A stretch of 64,000 nucleotides of DNA from Limnanthes douglasii subsp. nivea (GCA_036936605.1 JAUPFV010000005.1:4825670-4889669); one strand, 5' to 3'. Shown: positions 47,620 to 61,866, counted from the stretch's first letter. Translations and numbers: made by a program. The notes: generated by a model from the letters alone, not told the origin.

Positions 47620-50600
47620 ATATAAATCATATGAATATTTTAAGCAATATTTTGTTACTTTATGTGTTATATTTAGTAGTTATATATTGTTTAATTTTTA
47701 ATAATGATTTGATTCTGTAAGTACCAAAGAAAATAATATTTTTGGGCGTCGATTACACACATTTTTTTACTACGCACGAGCATTGCAGTAAAGTCGAGTT
47801 GACCGTATAAGTTCCGCCCATAGGTAACAAGTTAAGAAACGACATCATCGTTAGTCTTTAAAATGACGAATATAGTGAAAAACCTCATCGGATTTATTAC
47901 ATATGCAAGAGGTATGAAGTTCTTCTTCAAAATATATGTGTTAATAGTGTGAAAAAAAGATTGTCTACAACAAAAAAATGTAATTATCCATTTCAACTAA
48001 GACCTTATCATGTAATGTCACGCTTTGGTTATTAGTAATTGACTGTCATATACGGGAAACACAACCACCCACCAACCACGCACTTCGAAGGTCATTCACA
48101 AGCCATCAAACTAAAACTAGATGAAGAAAAGAAGAACTATTACCAAGAAATGTATCCAACATACAGAACATTTATAATATTCGAAAAAAAATATCATTTT
48201 TGTTGAAAAAGTCAGCCAATCTCACATATAATATTTTTATAAAAAATGAAGGAACACAATTACTTAGAGCGACATCGGACAACTGAGGGATTATATATGA
48301 TCACCAAATTATTTTTCATGCATCTTACTAGTATTGTGTTATTGTGCGCATACCCACGCGTACTTATCATTGATACAAGACAACGAGGTATAAAATGAGA
48401 TTTTTTAAAGTTGTTGGTGTAATTTCAACCAATCTAACAGTTGAGGTTGATTTTTATGAGTTTAGAGAAGCAAGAGAATCACACACGAACTATGAGTGCT
48501 CTATTTTTGGCGATGAAGAATAATATTTGTGTATTAATGAATGTTATCATAACCGATTGGGAGTTAACATTGATGTGAACTATTGAAGACATATTTATTA
48601 ACGCCATCCACACGCTATGAAAGTGACGTATAAACAAAAATATTCTTGCAAATGCAAAGAAGTTGATGTCTAAGCGGAAGATACAAATGAGTTTATAGAA
48701 CTTTCGAACAAATTGGTCGATTCAAAATCTGAAGAAGAGATGAGCACAAAACTAACAATAATGAAAGAAATATTCGTCAAATGTATGATATATTGTACAC
48801 AAGTCACATTCTAAAAAAAACATCTTTATATTTCTTGCGTTGATGATGTTATGACAGACGAATATTATGGTTATCGGACTTTACCTAAATAGTTTAACGG
48901 TGCTGAAGAATAATGAACACCCACAAGGTTAGATTCGATTGCCAAAATAAAAGATAACTTACATTTATACTTGAAAGTCTACAGTTCAGAAGAATTCTAA
49001 TTAAGAATTTTTCGAGTTAAATTATCGCATCCGCATAAACATTTTTAGTTGTCATTGTCTGAAATTAGTTATAGGCACTCGCTATCAATGTATGGTATAC
49101 ATTTTTTTATCTTCAAAAATATGCAACATTTTTACCCTTACATGGTTGCCTACCACATTCATACCATGTCAAGAAGACTGGAATTTTTTTAGTTTGTGAA
49201 GGTCATTTCGTTCTTGTAATAAAATCAATTACATTATATTATTGTACATTTACGTTATATCTTATTGAATAATAGATTTATAGTTTTATATGTTTCTTTA
49301 ATTTTTAATTTGTTTTATAAATTTATATGTATCTTAATTGACCGATTTCAAAAATATATTTTATTTGGGCATGCCATTGAATGGAAGAAACAAGTGCATG
49401 GACAAGTTTTGTACTATTAAATGCTCAGCAAATTGGGTAATGAGGAACCATTTATCACCAATTTTACCAATGATCTACGAAATATTTTCATGCCAATTGT
49501 GTTTTTTTGTTATACTTTTTTTAATTATGTAATATTTTATTTTTGGTTTGCATCCTAGTTTTATTCATGTATTTTATTCGAACTTGATTATGTAATGTTT
49601 GAACTTGATTATGACTTACACAAAATTCAGATAATATAATATCATATCAGTGTGAGAGATATAGTGAAATAAGAACATACCAATCATGTGGTGAGATACG
49701 ATACGACCTCGTAAATCTAATTATATTTATCTAACACGTTTTAATAATTGATTCATTCCACTGGATTATTGTATCCTTATCAAATATGTGTCAATAATTG
49801 ATTCTTCCTAGTGGATTAAAATAGCTTTAACGGTACTATATATATATATATATATATATAGAAGTATCATTCGTGATGAAAATCAACCTATATATAAAAA
49901 ATAAAGATGAGCTCCATAGAAGACTCATATTTAACGAAAGTAACCAGAATGTAATGGAAACAGTGCGAGATGAAGGTAAAGTTTATTGGAATACAACGGT
50001 CTGCAAGATGTATTATATCTACTTGTCATACCATATCTTTCTACTGCAAGCTCATACAGTCGTGAATACCTTAAAAAGAGATGGAAATATTTGAGGAGTT
50101 GAGAACATGTCGGGTTTTTGATCTTGTATACAAAAAATGCTAAGCCGCGCTTGAATTTACAAATTTGATATCATCGAAAAAATAGCCAAAGAACACATGA
50201 ATAAGATTGATTTTCACTTTTAAATTAAAAGAGTTAAAGTTATGATAATTTATGCGATTATGAGAAACAAGACAAGTAATATGGATACACATGTAAGTAT
50301 CCTTTCCGCAAACAATGTGTGACTAATTTTTTAAAATTTATTTTAAATCTTTATTTTTGTTATCCTGCAATTTCTCTTAAATTACTCAATACTAATCAAA
50401 TTTTACAAAGATGGATGAAATTATACCATATTACAAATTAATAAAAATATTGTTTTAACCATTTTCTAAATGATCCAAGTTATCTAGTACCGTTCTCGTT
50501 ATATTTTCATCCATTTTTTTAACTTTACTTTAAAATTTGAAGTTTATGTTTTATGCATAACAAATTAAACTAATTTATTTTTATTTTGTTCGTCAACAAA

Positions 50601-51450
50601 AACCTTAACCATCCTAAAAAAATTTAAAATTTAAAACTTAAACTCATTTTCTAAAACTCTTATTGGGAAGATACACGAAAACAATTTAGTGATCACATCC
50701 ATGTCTTTGGTTGTCAGGTATCACTCTAAGTAATTATGTTCCTTTATTTTTATAACAAGTATTGCATGTAAAACTGGCCTCATTTTTCAACAAATGATGT
50801 TTTTTTCATATATTATAGATGTTCCACATGTTAGATACATTCCTCGGGTTATAGTTCTTCAATATATATAACATGCGCACCTGATAATCATAATTAATGG
50901 ACCAACTTTTTTTGTCCAGTTTTAGTTTGGTGGCTTGTGAATGATCTTTGTAGTGTATGGTCGGTGGGTGGTTGTGTAGCCGTGTATAACGAATGGCCAA
51001 TCACCAATTACTAAACTGCGACTTTGTACGGCCAATCACCAATAACTAATATGCAACTTTGTAGGATAAGACCTTTACTGAAAAAAGCATTGTATTTTTT
51101 TTGTGGACAATATTTTCTTCATACCATTCTTATAAATCTTGTAAAAATAAACTTCATACATATTGCATTTATAATATAACTTATTATATTTCACACTTCG
51201 TCCATTATCCTAAAGGTTAATTATGATGAAATGTCCTAACCCGCGATTTACACGCTGCACATATTCAGTCAACTCGGTTTTAGTTTAATATTCGTCTGTA
51301 AACAAAGATGTGTAATTAGTACCCAAAAATATTATTTTTTGAGCTCGTAAAAACTCAAATAATCATTCAAAATTAAAACAACAGTCAACTAACTAAACAC
51401 AATATTAACCTTTACATAACAATATATAAATTCATATATATTCAATATTA
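47620..51450. mobile_element. Long terminal inverted repeat element (MULE-like), decayed
   Basis: The arms are about 400-450 bp. 48060-48120 and 50917-50977 are inverted copies (about 51 of 61 bases agree, including 'cacaaccacccacc' and 'tcattcacaagcc'). Outward, 47735-47800 ('ataatatttttggg', 'attacacat') matches 51270-51345 inverted. The interior (48125-50880) has only broken short ORFs, none with a recognisable transposase. Exact ends and TSD were not resolved. A (TA)n run lies at 49838-49860. Confidence 0.55.
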
Positions 51451-51951
51451 AATTGTACTTTGACCCTTACAATATATATTCAATATTAAATTCATCATTT
51501 TAACTTTACATAACTTCAACATTTGCTCCTTGATAATTTATATCATTATCAGTAGCACCCTAGTCCTTATGAAGTCTGCTGAATAAGGACCGCCACCTCG
51601 AATCAAAATTGTCAATCATCCTCAAAAATTAACTTGTATTCTTTACATCTTCCTCGAAAACTTTTATATGACTACTTCGAATATCCTTCATGTTTATTAT
51701 GAGAACTCGCCTAAAAAATTTGTGTGATCTTTTTGTATTTGATTTGAATATACACATGGCATTTTTTATCATTTATCTAGTAAAGGCTAGAAACTCATGA
51801 AGTGCTCCTAGTATGCGGCAGCGTGCTATTTAACTCTGACAGCTTACATGTGTCAATTTAATTTAGAGTAGGAAACCGTTTGTCGATTCATATTTCAACA
51901 TATAGCAGTTGTCAACCTTTCACCTTATCTTCTAACTTTTTACTAATTCCT

Positions 51952-51960
51952 CTATAAATA
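51952..51960 (+). promoter_or_regulatory. TATA-like box of antisense gene, copy 3
   Basis: 'ctataaata' is followed by a pyrimidine-rich leader, in the same relative position as 12131-12140. It is retained despite strong divergence of the surrounding sequence. Confidence 0.5.
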
Positions 51961-52529
51961 TTCTCTCTACAGTCATTTTCCCTTCAGACACATATCCTAG
52001 TGATACAAAGAGAAAGTTTCCTGAAACATTTTTACTCCACCGCCACCTTCATCTAAAACCATCAATTTCTCCAACTTATATTTATCTTGTTCATGCCTTA
52101 TTTGAATATCTTTCTTCATTTTAGTTATTGAAAAAATCAAACCCCAGTAAAAGAACTTATTTTTGGCATCTACAACTACTTCAATATTACTGGGGGATCC
52201 GATGAATATCGAGCAGCATGTGTGATAGATAATTCACCAAAGCAATCAACTCGTACTATTGTATATGAAACTTGCATCCCTAACCAAATGCTTCTCGGAA
52301 CCAAAATAAAATCGTCTCGAAACCCCACGCAATCATATTCTGACAACACTTCAACTCCTTTTTTAATTAACATAAACAAACACAAGGGAAATCTCCTCAG
52401 AAATCACCAGAAGAATTTTCTGCTAATACTCTGACCCCTCCTCGAATCAACCGCTAAGAAACCTCTCAAATATATTCAGAAACTCATTCTCAAAGGAACC
52501 AAATTTCTCAAAAAAGTGCATTCGTAGCC

Positions 52530-55135
52530 ATGGGAGATTTTGAAGACATCAACACTTCACAAGAATCATGCATCTTCGTATCCCTCGAAGAGATGGTTGT
52601 GACCAACAAAGAGTCACAAGAAACTCCTTCAGATATCAACGAACAAACCACAACAACTACTCCAAACAATTCGAGAGCTGTTACTACTAATACTACTCCT
52701 CCTCAACTTCAAGATAAAGTCTCTGAGGATATTGTTGAGTCAGATTCGAGGACAGAGACTAACTCTAACATTAAAAATACAGAAAGTTCTCCTCCCTCTA
52801 AGTTTGAGGATAATGTCTCGAAGAAACTGGCTCCAAAGAAAAATAAAAAAGAACCAGTCGTTTTTCCCAAGGACATCGCTGCAAACTTGAGCGTCAATTT
52901 AAAAAAAGTTCTCACGAGTACCTTATTGCACTAAATAGTGTGCAATATTAGTACTACAATCAGTCTGAGGTAGAGATTATAAAAAATAAATTGGGTCTTC
53001 CAAAGAACATAACGCTTTGGTTACCAGTAATGGGAGAGACTCTACTCTCTTGTGGAGATGATGATCTTGTAGTTTACCCATAGATTATAAATTGGGGCCT
53101 TGGATTTTCGTTGGACCCAATGATAGTAGAATACTTTGAGATAATTGACTTATCTAACGTAAGCAAGCCCAAACATGTGGTTCACTTTCTTATCCAACAT
53201 AATGGCTTCAAGATTTTGCCAAATAACCTTATCAATCAAAGAATTCATCACGTTGGTTGGCCTTTCCAAAACTTTGGTGTTGCCCTTCTACTTATCTGAC
53301 GCTCAGAGATTCCTTCAAGTTGATTCATGATCTCTTTGAAGCTGAAAATTCTGAAAGTATAGATTTTTATTTATCTCAGGAGCTTAGGAAAATGGGAAGG
53401 ATGTTTCCGAAGAGAATCCTTCGAGGCTAAATCTGAAGTGGAAAGCATTTGTAAGTGATACAATTCCCTTTGATTTTCTTAGTCTATAATTATGTTTTAA
53501 GTATTTCATATATTATTGTTCTATGTAAAAATTTCAAGGCGATACAAGACCCACCAAGCTACTGTTAAAGATACTTTCAATAAATTTTTTGAGTAGGCAG
53601 AAAAAAACGTGGGGCAATGAATTCTAAAATGAAATTTTACATCTAAATTTTGTTAACAACCATCTATTGAGGATCTCTCCGGATTATTTCGTCCATAGGA
53701 CAAATTAATGGAGCCTTCCAATCCAGGGGATGTCGTGAAAATGCTAGCAGATCCTGACGCACGCGTCATCCTGCCTGTTCGTAACAGGTTGCAGAGCCAC
53801 TTGCCTCCAAATAAATAGGTATAAGGGAACAAAAGCACATACTAGCTCTTCTACAAATCTGAAGCCAAAGAAAAATCAAAGAACCATAAAAAGGAAAACC
53901 AGTGATATTAACCTCCCAACCATTGACGAAATAACTCCAACTAAGCGTTCAAGAAAATGAAAGAAGATTGTCGCTTCGAAAAAAAGAAACCTTCTTCAAA
54001 AACCCTTCCAATGGCTGTCACATATAATATTGTTGATGTCTCTCCTCAAGATTCAACCCCAAATTTTGAGGAGATAGAACAAATGGAAGAAGTAGTTGAA
54101 ATACAAGAAGTTGTTGAAACATACAACCAAGAAATATAAAAAAAAAAGATGACAAAGAAGTTACTAGTGAGGATGAAATCCAAGATTTTTGCAGGGAAAT
54201 TGACCCTCAAGTTCAAGAAATCCAACACCACATAGAGCAAACTGGCAAGCAAATCACATAAGCCAATCTACTACAAATTCTAAGTTCCAATCCTCCTCAG
54301 TTAACCTCCTCAGCTACACTTGCTATGTATGATAACTATCATCATCATCATGTCAGGTAACCTTCAGAGGAATTATTAAATATATTATTATCTTTCATTG
54401 GCCTCAGAGATACAGCCAAACAAACTTATGAAGAGGTTGAATCGGCGTAAATTAAATTGGAAAATCTTGCAAATGACATGATTTGGTGGATAAATGAAGC
54501 TATTTACAGTAAGAAGTTGAGAGATATTTGCAACCAAAAATTCCTCGACCAATTCCAAGCCTTCCAAGCTAACAGACCAAAATTTCTCAGAAGAGAAATC
54601 TAAATCAATCGTCGTTTGAATGCAATAAATGATCAAGAAAAATAAAAATTGAAGTCTACGCATCAAACTGAACTAGATGAGCTCAAAGCAGAACATGAGG
54701 CTGAGATAACCGAAGAACGTATGAAGTACTTATCTCTAAATGAGCTGTTTGACAAAAGTGAAGGAGAAATAAAGAAAATGGTTGAGGATTTGGAATCATT
54801 CAAGACCAAATCTGAGAGGAAAAGGTGTGTCGCCATCAATGCCAGAAAGGACAGAATGAACTGAATAACTTTGTTGCTATTAAAATCAACTGATGAACAG
54901 ACAAGGATCTCTCTGCTTCACGAATTCCATAGAGCGTTTCAAATGGTAAATTTATTAGAATTCTGAAAATTAATTCTAGTAGAAGGACGACCTAGAGAGG
55001 ATTTTGAGATTGTCCCAACTGAATCATCCAAAAAAATTGAATCTGAGGATGATGAATATGCCTCGGAACAAGAAGGGAGCTCCTTGGAAACAAGCTCAGA
55101 CAAAGCTCATAATGATGGTGAGGAGAATTAGGAAA
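52530..55135 (+). pseudogene. Antisense gene of Tat copy 3, decayed
   Basis: The first open piece, 52530-52934, starts 'MGDFEDINTSQES' and is Ser/Thr/Lys-rich. 53090-53290 reads 'GFSLDPMIVEYFEIIDLSNV', equivalent to 'LDPEIVRYFHLIKLCPSQL' of copy 2. A GT..AG intron (53451-53538) sits at the shared position. 54650-54860 forms a Glu/Lys coiled coil ('DELKAEHEAEITEERMKYL'). The region ends in an acidic Asp/Glu/Ser tail near 55130. Many stops. Confidence 0.6.
53451..53538 (+). other. Intron of antisense gene, copy 3
   Basis: The donor is GTAAGTGATA and the acceptor is AATTTCAAG. Same relative position as the introns at 1453-1530 and 13591-13663. Confidence 0.5.
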
Positions 55136-55439
55136 AATGGTATTTGTACTGTAATATTTTGTGTTGTTGAATAACTGATGTACGTGGTGATTATTATTAT
55201 TATTATGTTGTTTTTATGTTGTCTTGTTGTTGTGCGTTGTTGACATTCATGGGTGCTTACACATCAAGCACTTGTATTAACTTTTTACTTTGCTGAAAAA
55301 TGTCTAAGTATCAACGTCTCTTTTAGTTTGTCATATCTTGTAATCAAAATCATCTCGTCAAATGTTTATCGCCTCTTATTTCATATTGCATAACTTATCA
55401 TATCAAATCATCCTATAAATACATGTTACCACTTAAATT

Positions 55440-55990
55440 TCTTATCACCGCACGACTTGCACTTCAAACAATGCTTTAAAAAACGTTAGCACTTCGAATA
55501 ATATCACCACTTCAATTAACACTTCAAAAAATGATTTTATTTGATGTAAGCACTTCAAATATTATCATCACTTAAATTAATACTTCAAACAATTCTTTTA
55601 GTAGACGTAAGCACTTCGAATATTATCACCACTTAAATTAATACTTCGAACAATTCTTCTAATGAATGCAGCACTTAGAATATTATCGCAACTCAAATTA
55701 GAAATTTGAACAATACTTTAAATAGAAGTTAGCACCTCAAATTATATCGTCAGTCAAATTTTTACTTCGAACAATGCTTTAAATAGACGTTAGAACCTCA
55801 AATAATATCGCCACTCAAATTGGCACTTTGAACGATGCTTTAAATGGACGTTAGCATCTCGAATAATAGCGCCACTTAAATTGGCACTTCGAACAGTGCT
55901 TTAAATAGACATTACCACCGTGAATAATATCGTCACTCAAATTGGCACTTCAAACAATGCTTTAAATAGACGTTAGCGCTTCAAAAATAT
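55440..55990. repeat. Tandem repeat, about 60-bp unit, in Tat copy 3 spacer
   Basis: About nine diverged copies of a unit containing 'aataatatcgccactcaaat', 'tggcacttcgaacaatgctt' and 'taaatagacgttagc'. They become more alike toward the right. This lies between the antisense gene and the pol end, a region known to be variable and repeat-rich in Tat elements. Confidence 0.88.
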
Positions 55991-56079
55991 ATTTTTAAAT
56001 TATCCCAAAAATGATCAGTCCCTGTGTTATTTAGAAAATGAACGTTGGAAAAAATAGAGAACCTTATTTATAATTGCAA

Positions 56080-56290
56080 ATATATATGTAGCACCTTGTT
56101 AAAACCTTCTCGCGCCACCAGGAGAGGAAAAGGTATGCCACTTTACAAAATATGTAAACAATTGAACTATAACATCATAAACGTTAAAAATAAAAAATTA
56201 CTCTTAATACAACTTCAAATGCTCGATGTTCATGGGTGTTCTAGAATTCTCGCTTCTTTATTCTAGAGGCGATACATACCTGGTTTAATT
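56080..56290 (-). pseudogene. Tat pol C-terminal remnant, copy 3
   Basis: 'accttctcgcgccaccagga' and the following 'atgctcgatgttcatgggtg' match the equivalent stretch at 2815-2945 and 15600-15730, which ends pol on the minus strand. Only about 200 bp is recognisable. Confidence 0.5.
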
Positions 56291-56299
56291 CATGGGTGT

Positions 56300-57700
56300 T
56301 CTAGAATTCTCCCTTCAAACTTATGAATAATGTTTTTTGGCATATAGATTAAATTGTTTTAATAAAAAAACAATTTATAATATGATATATAGTTAAAATA
56401 ACCTCATCCCATAAATTGATAGTAAATGGATATGTAACTGAGAGTTAACTAATATGGTATTTATTTATAATCTATTTTTTGTGGCGTATAAGGTGTAGAA
56501 TATTGATGGATTATCTAGTGCTCTTTGCAAAATCATTCCCAAAGAATATTCTTGACATCTATCACCATTCAATATTTTTAATTTTAGCGTCTAATTAATT
56601 TTTAACTTTGGTTTTTAATATCTTAACTTGTGAAAGACCTTATTATTATGTTTAAGCATAAGTAAATCTAGAGTAACCATCTATGAAATTTATCAATTAT
56701 CTTTTACCCTCACGCGTCAAGATACCGTTTAACTCACGAGTATTTGCGTTTATTAACTCTAATAATTTCGTTTACCTTTTGAAAAATTTGTAAGACCTTT
56801 TAATGATTTTTTATTATAAACACAATTCACATTTTTCACACAAATCTATATCATTATTTATAAGCCCGGTTTTAAAAACTTTATTAATCGTGTTATAAAC
56901 TATATGATAAAAACTATCATGTTATAATAAATAATTACTACGAGATCAAAAGTAAATTAAAAATTGTCACGTGATTAATGATAGAATCATTATTACATAA
57001 TTTTACTAAGTTGTTACAACAATAAACATATTCAAAAAAATTACCACCCTTGGACAAAATAAAATTGTTAGATATGTACCAGGGCCTAATTTCGAACTTA
57101 GCCAATTGATCACCGGAAACTAAAGTTTCCTCATTTTCAGAATATACAACACATTTGTAAAAGTTATATATTTACCGTTTATAAATAGTCAACAATAATG
57201 CAGCATTCCATCCTGATTTGTTTGTGTTTCACATTCGCATATCTTTCGAGTTATTGCTCTCTTACATGGTTTAAGTAGAGATTTGTTATGGGAAATATGA
57301 ACTGATACAGTAGTCTTGTATGTAATAGTATTGACAGATATCACCATTGCAACAATCTATTCCTCTATAGAATTTATGCTTTTAAATTTCTTTCGAATGT
57401 TACAAATATAAGAAACGTGACCCAATTTGTCATAAAATGCAACAAGTATCCTTTGTATTCTTAAAAGAATTTTTGTTTTCGGTGTCGTGTGCTCTAATTT
57501 TACTTCTTGTGTTTAGTCTTTATTGTATTTACGCTCCATTAGATCTCATATTGGATTCTTGTTCTGCATCTTCAATACACAATTTTTTTTCAACCCTCAA
57601 AGTTTTTAGATTTGTTCCAAACTATACTCTTTAAATTTATTTTGCATGCACGATTATATAATTTCTCATTAGAAATTTTCTAAAAGCATTATTTTTACGG
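56300..57700 (-). pseudogene. Decayed Ty1/copia integrase and gag-knuckle remnant
   Basis: On the minus strand, 56500-56640 gives a degenerate version of the copia 'KIK.L.SDRGGEY' integrase region ('KLKILNGDRCQEYSLG'). 57400-57450 gives 'FYDKLGHVSYIC', a zinc-knuckle relic (H and last C retained). Stops occur throughout. No LTRs assigned. Confidence 0.45.
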
Positions 57701-60700
57701 GCACAATTTTATTGGATGCGATTGTTTACTTATATATTTGTAAAGAAATGGTTTTCCATAAAGAAAAATCTACAATAAAAATTCTGACATTAAAAATGAA
57801 TTCGTTGTTACCGCTAACATTTATGCTAATTCATTTTTATTTTTAATAAAAATAGTATTAACGGAAAGAGAATTCATTAATACGTTACAAACTTATCGCC
57901 CAAAAAATCATAAAAAAAATGAAAAGAGAAAAATTATTCAAGATGAATATTTGGATTTTTTTTATTGCTTAAATCATTTTATTTAGTATTTTTCGATACA
58001 TAACCAATGTGATGGTTTCTAATACAAGTAATTAAAAATCGGAAACTACATTGGTAGAAATTCGATAGATATTGAACATGTATTTTGATTTAAATATCTT
58101 ATAACCTGCCTAATTATCTTCTCTTAATTTATTAGTCTATAAAGGTCTAACAAACACCATATTAATTAAAATAATATTTTATAAAGAAAAAATTATTTCA
58201 AACAAAAATAATTTTTCAACATACAGTGAGACGAGGGTTGTATACAAACATATCACTAAATGTCTTTCATTATAAAATATATAATTTTAATACTATTTAG
58301 ATGTTAATAATTTTAATATAATTAATACTTCTAATAATATAATAATTAGATAAATAATATTAAATTTTACATTCATATCTAACTTTCTAAACTATATTGT
58401 TTAACGAGAGACTATATTGTTTAACGAAAGGAAATTTTTCTTTATAATATTTAATGAGTGACTTCAAACATATATAAATAAAACCTAAAAATTATTACAT
58501 GCTTATGTTTCCACCACATGGCAATAATTCATACTTATTCATTTAATATTTAATTAATAATATAGTTAGAAAACACACATTTTTTCTGCTGATTTGGACC
58601 ATGTATAGAAGGAACGATTGTAATTGTCATTGCTATGTGGTCGAGACGATATATAAAAAATAATTTCTCGTCGAAGACTCGATATCGTACAAGCCTAGTT
58701 TCAATATGCATAAGGCGCCATCTCAAAATATTTCCATTATGATCAATCATTAGCATCTGTTATCCATTATCTTCCTCTCGAAACAGCTAAACAATACAGC
58801 CATGCCGATTTCCACCCCAACAAAGTAGTGAGCTCGAAGACCTGCACAGGCCACAGTGTACTGAGATTACTGAAGAGTATAAAAAGTGCCAATGTCTGTC
58901 TTATTACAAACAGCTTTTCAAACGAACATAAACACGCTATCATATTGGCTTCTGTCTTCAGTAATAATGATAACACAACAGGATGAAGAACTTAACCACG
59001 AAGATGCTAGGAATTGTGTTACCACCAGCTCAGTTTATGGTAAAGAAAACTATTGGACGCGAAATATAGTCATAGCCATAGTTGTTGGTATCGCGATACT
59101 AGAGTGTAACGGATTTTTAACCCCCAGCGATACGTATTTTAAGAAAAAGAACACGAATAGGAAAACTGTCAAACATAAAACATACAGAACAAAAAAGTTA
59201 TATAAGCCATTATACAACACTCACCTTTAGAAACGGATATAGTCTTGAATGCTTCTGCGACGATGAGTCTTTGTTGACCATGGAGCTTTTATACTTTCAT
59301 TGCGATTCTCCAACCTTGGCGATGATTAGAGATTTTTGGCATAGAACTCCTTCAAACTCTGATATTCCAATGGTATGCATTCTTAACATTACTTCATGCC
59401 ACCACATTGAAACCTCAGGATAGCCTATCATAGGCTTTGGCCATGTCTAGTTTCGTGGAGAGGGAAGCGACTCATTTAGCTGACCGTCAGGCTTACTTGG
59501 GTGTTAGGCTGCAGTCTTGTAGTCAGTGGAGGGGTATTCCAGAAGAGATTCTTATCACATTGAAACCTCTATCTACAATGCATATAGATAGATAAAGAAT
59601 TTCACATAGCAAACACGCACCGATCAAACAATACCGACAACACCCATACTAATCGACAAAATCACTATGAGTGCATTGTCAAAAAAAGTTGCCATCATAC
59701 TGTGTTTGAACTCATATATTGCAAATTACAGATACTGGCTTATGTCTAGGTACCATGTTTTATATTCGATGATACTGTCGGACGGACGGATACACACCCG
59801 CACTATAAATATTAGACGCGTGACGAGTAACTAGTATCTCATTAGTGGTTCATATCTATACAAACAAGAGACCTAACCAGCTCAAGTTGAAAATTTCAGT
59901 CTGGACATTACATACCAAAGACAAGACAAAACAAAACAGTAAAAGATGGATCATATGATTATATTGAGTGATCATCTCAGCCAACTATTATAACAAAACT
60001 TGCTAATTATATTAACATAAACAAATATCTGTTGAGTCTAACTAAAGGATAAATTCTCATGTTACACCTAAACTGTCAATATGAAATAAAAGTCATGAGA
60101 AAAAAGCTATATGCACCTTTTCTAAACTTATTCATAAACCTCAAAAAACATCATCTTTCGCTAGCCTAACTTTTGCACTAGAGTTTCTACACCATACATG
60201 TAACCTTTCATCTATAACACACCTCAGTCGAAGGGACCCTTCTTTCCAGTGTAAGTGGAGACTTTGAAGTCTGCAAATTCCAAATTTGCTCGGTTAGAAT
60301 CCTTTAGCTTTCAGTACATTTTCTTGAACGTAAACTAAAGCAGGCTTATAATACAAAACACTATAATACTAAAATACGCAAACATACAATAGGTGAAGCA
60401 TTGTCATTTCAGCTAAATATGCACCAAGAAACAAAATGGATAAACTATGCCAACAGTGTATGCTAGTCATTTTAGCGTAGCCATCTTTCTTCAAAATGTA
60501 CTTGATACGGACTGCTCCATAAGAGCCAATAATTAGAATGATTGCATATACACAAACCTTAATTTGTGTAAGAATGACTTTAAACATTCTGCTTATGAAA
60601 AGATTACAATTAGGATGTACTACATTGTGTTTAGTTATGATTTATTCCTTTTATGTATTAGGAGTATATTTTGTTTCCTATTTTTCTAGGACTTGGCTTC

Positions 60701-61500
60701 TATATTGTAAGCCTTATGGCTTTAATATAATGAAATATCAATAATATATTTTAGTATCAGATCTCCATAAGTTTTCAGTAATTTTTGTATGTTTTGGTTC
60801 CGGTTTTATGGTTTGAATTCAGTTTTTGTGGATTTGAGATCAAAATCCCAGAGTATTCCCTTTTATCTAGTGGTTTTATAATAGTAAGAGATATTATGAT
60901 CGACTTTTGGCTTTTCAAGCAGTTCAAAACCTTGTCAAATATGTCGATGATGGAGGTTTTGTTTGACTAAAATCTTTCGAGTACTATGGTCAAGCTTCTG
61001 CCTTGTGTATTTTCGCACAAATTTGAAGAGTGTTAAAGAGTCATGAAAATATTAGAATTATGAATATTATATTATGTTTCTAGTTATGATATATTATTAT
61101 TTTCATACAAGGGTTACATTTAATTTTCTATTCTTCTAGAAATTAATTCCTAAGTAAGCTTAAACCTATATTTCAGGCTACATATATGTCTAGATTCTAG
61201 AAAACAAGAACGTAAAAGCTTTCTGGAAAATGTTCACTCACTTTTATTTTATTTAACACTTTTCTAGACATGAAAGTTTTGCTATAAGGCACCCTATCAT
61301 CTCTAGCCTTAAAAAGAGAGCTCTGGATCTGCCGATCCAAGCCAAGGGTCAAAAAAAGTACGGTCAGTACAAAAAAAATTTGGCTTAGACCATACTTTTG
61401 TCATTATTCTTCGGCGCTGAGTTCTTGTTTTTTTGGCATGTCTTATCTCCGTCCTCCTTTATATCAGGACCTTCCTATCCGTGTTCTTCTGATTTTTTAA
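57701..61500. other. AT-rich region without a supported gene
   Basis: Short minus-strand stretches look exon-like but cannot be joined: 59225-59345 ('KLHGQQRLIVAEAFKTISVS' before a GTGAGT donor), 60480-60545 ('GSYGAVRIKYILKKDGYAKM') and 60235-60285 ('DFKVSTYTGKKGPFD' then stop, after a CAG acceptor). They may be remnants or small exons of one unrecognised gene. 60590-60745 is LTR-like T-rich sequence. Confidence 0.35.
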
Positions 61501-61866
61501 GCACATGTACATTGATTGGTTACATTGTATCAAAGAAATGCACTAAATGACAGTTTTGATCTTAGAAATGCACTAATAGAACAGTTTTTATTTAAGGATA
61601 AAATAACAGTAGCACAAATAGGGCAACCACTTAAAAACAAAGACAAAAAGTATCATCTAAGTCAAAATATGTAAATATGTACTGTCTCACGATACTAACA
61701 TCACGAAGAAGACAAGCAAAGGGTAAAACAGCTAGAGGTCGTGAAGAAATAAACTTATATATATATACCATCTTATGTCAGAACAATGTATCATAATGCA
61801 CAAAAGTAGTATTGCTGTTCAAAGAAGATTAACAATGATTTGGAACTACCTGATATGTATTCCATC

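Larger units (their letters stand above)
51780..56290 (-). mobile_element. Third, highly diverged Tat-lineage fragment (antisense gene, tandem repeats, pol end)
   Basis: The layout repeats that of 11790-15950: a TATA-like promoter (51952), an antisense gene on the plus strand, a spacer filled with tandem repeats, and a pol C-terminal remnant on the minus strand with the shared 'cgccaccag.agaggaaa' motif. LTRs are not found and gag and most of pol are missing. Protein similarity is weak but collinear. Confidence 0.6.

Noticed and set aside
49873..50094. 73-codon ORF inside the long-TIR element
   Set aside because: No recognised domain; kept only as part of the element interior.
58750..58880. 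Resemblance to the 'HYFVEVDI' motif of cation diffusion facilitators ('HYFVGVEI')
   Set aside because: Only about 18 residues align, a stop lies just upstream, and nothing downstream matches the family.
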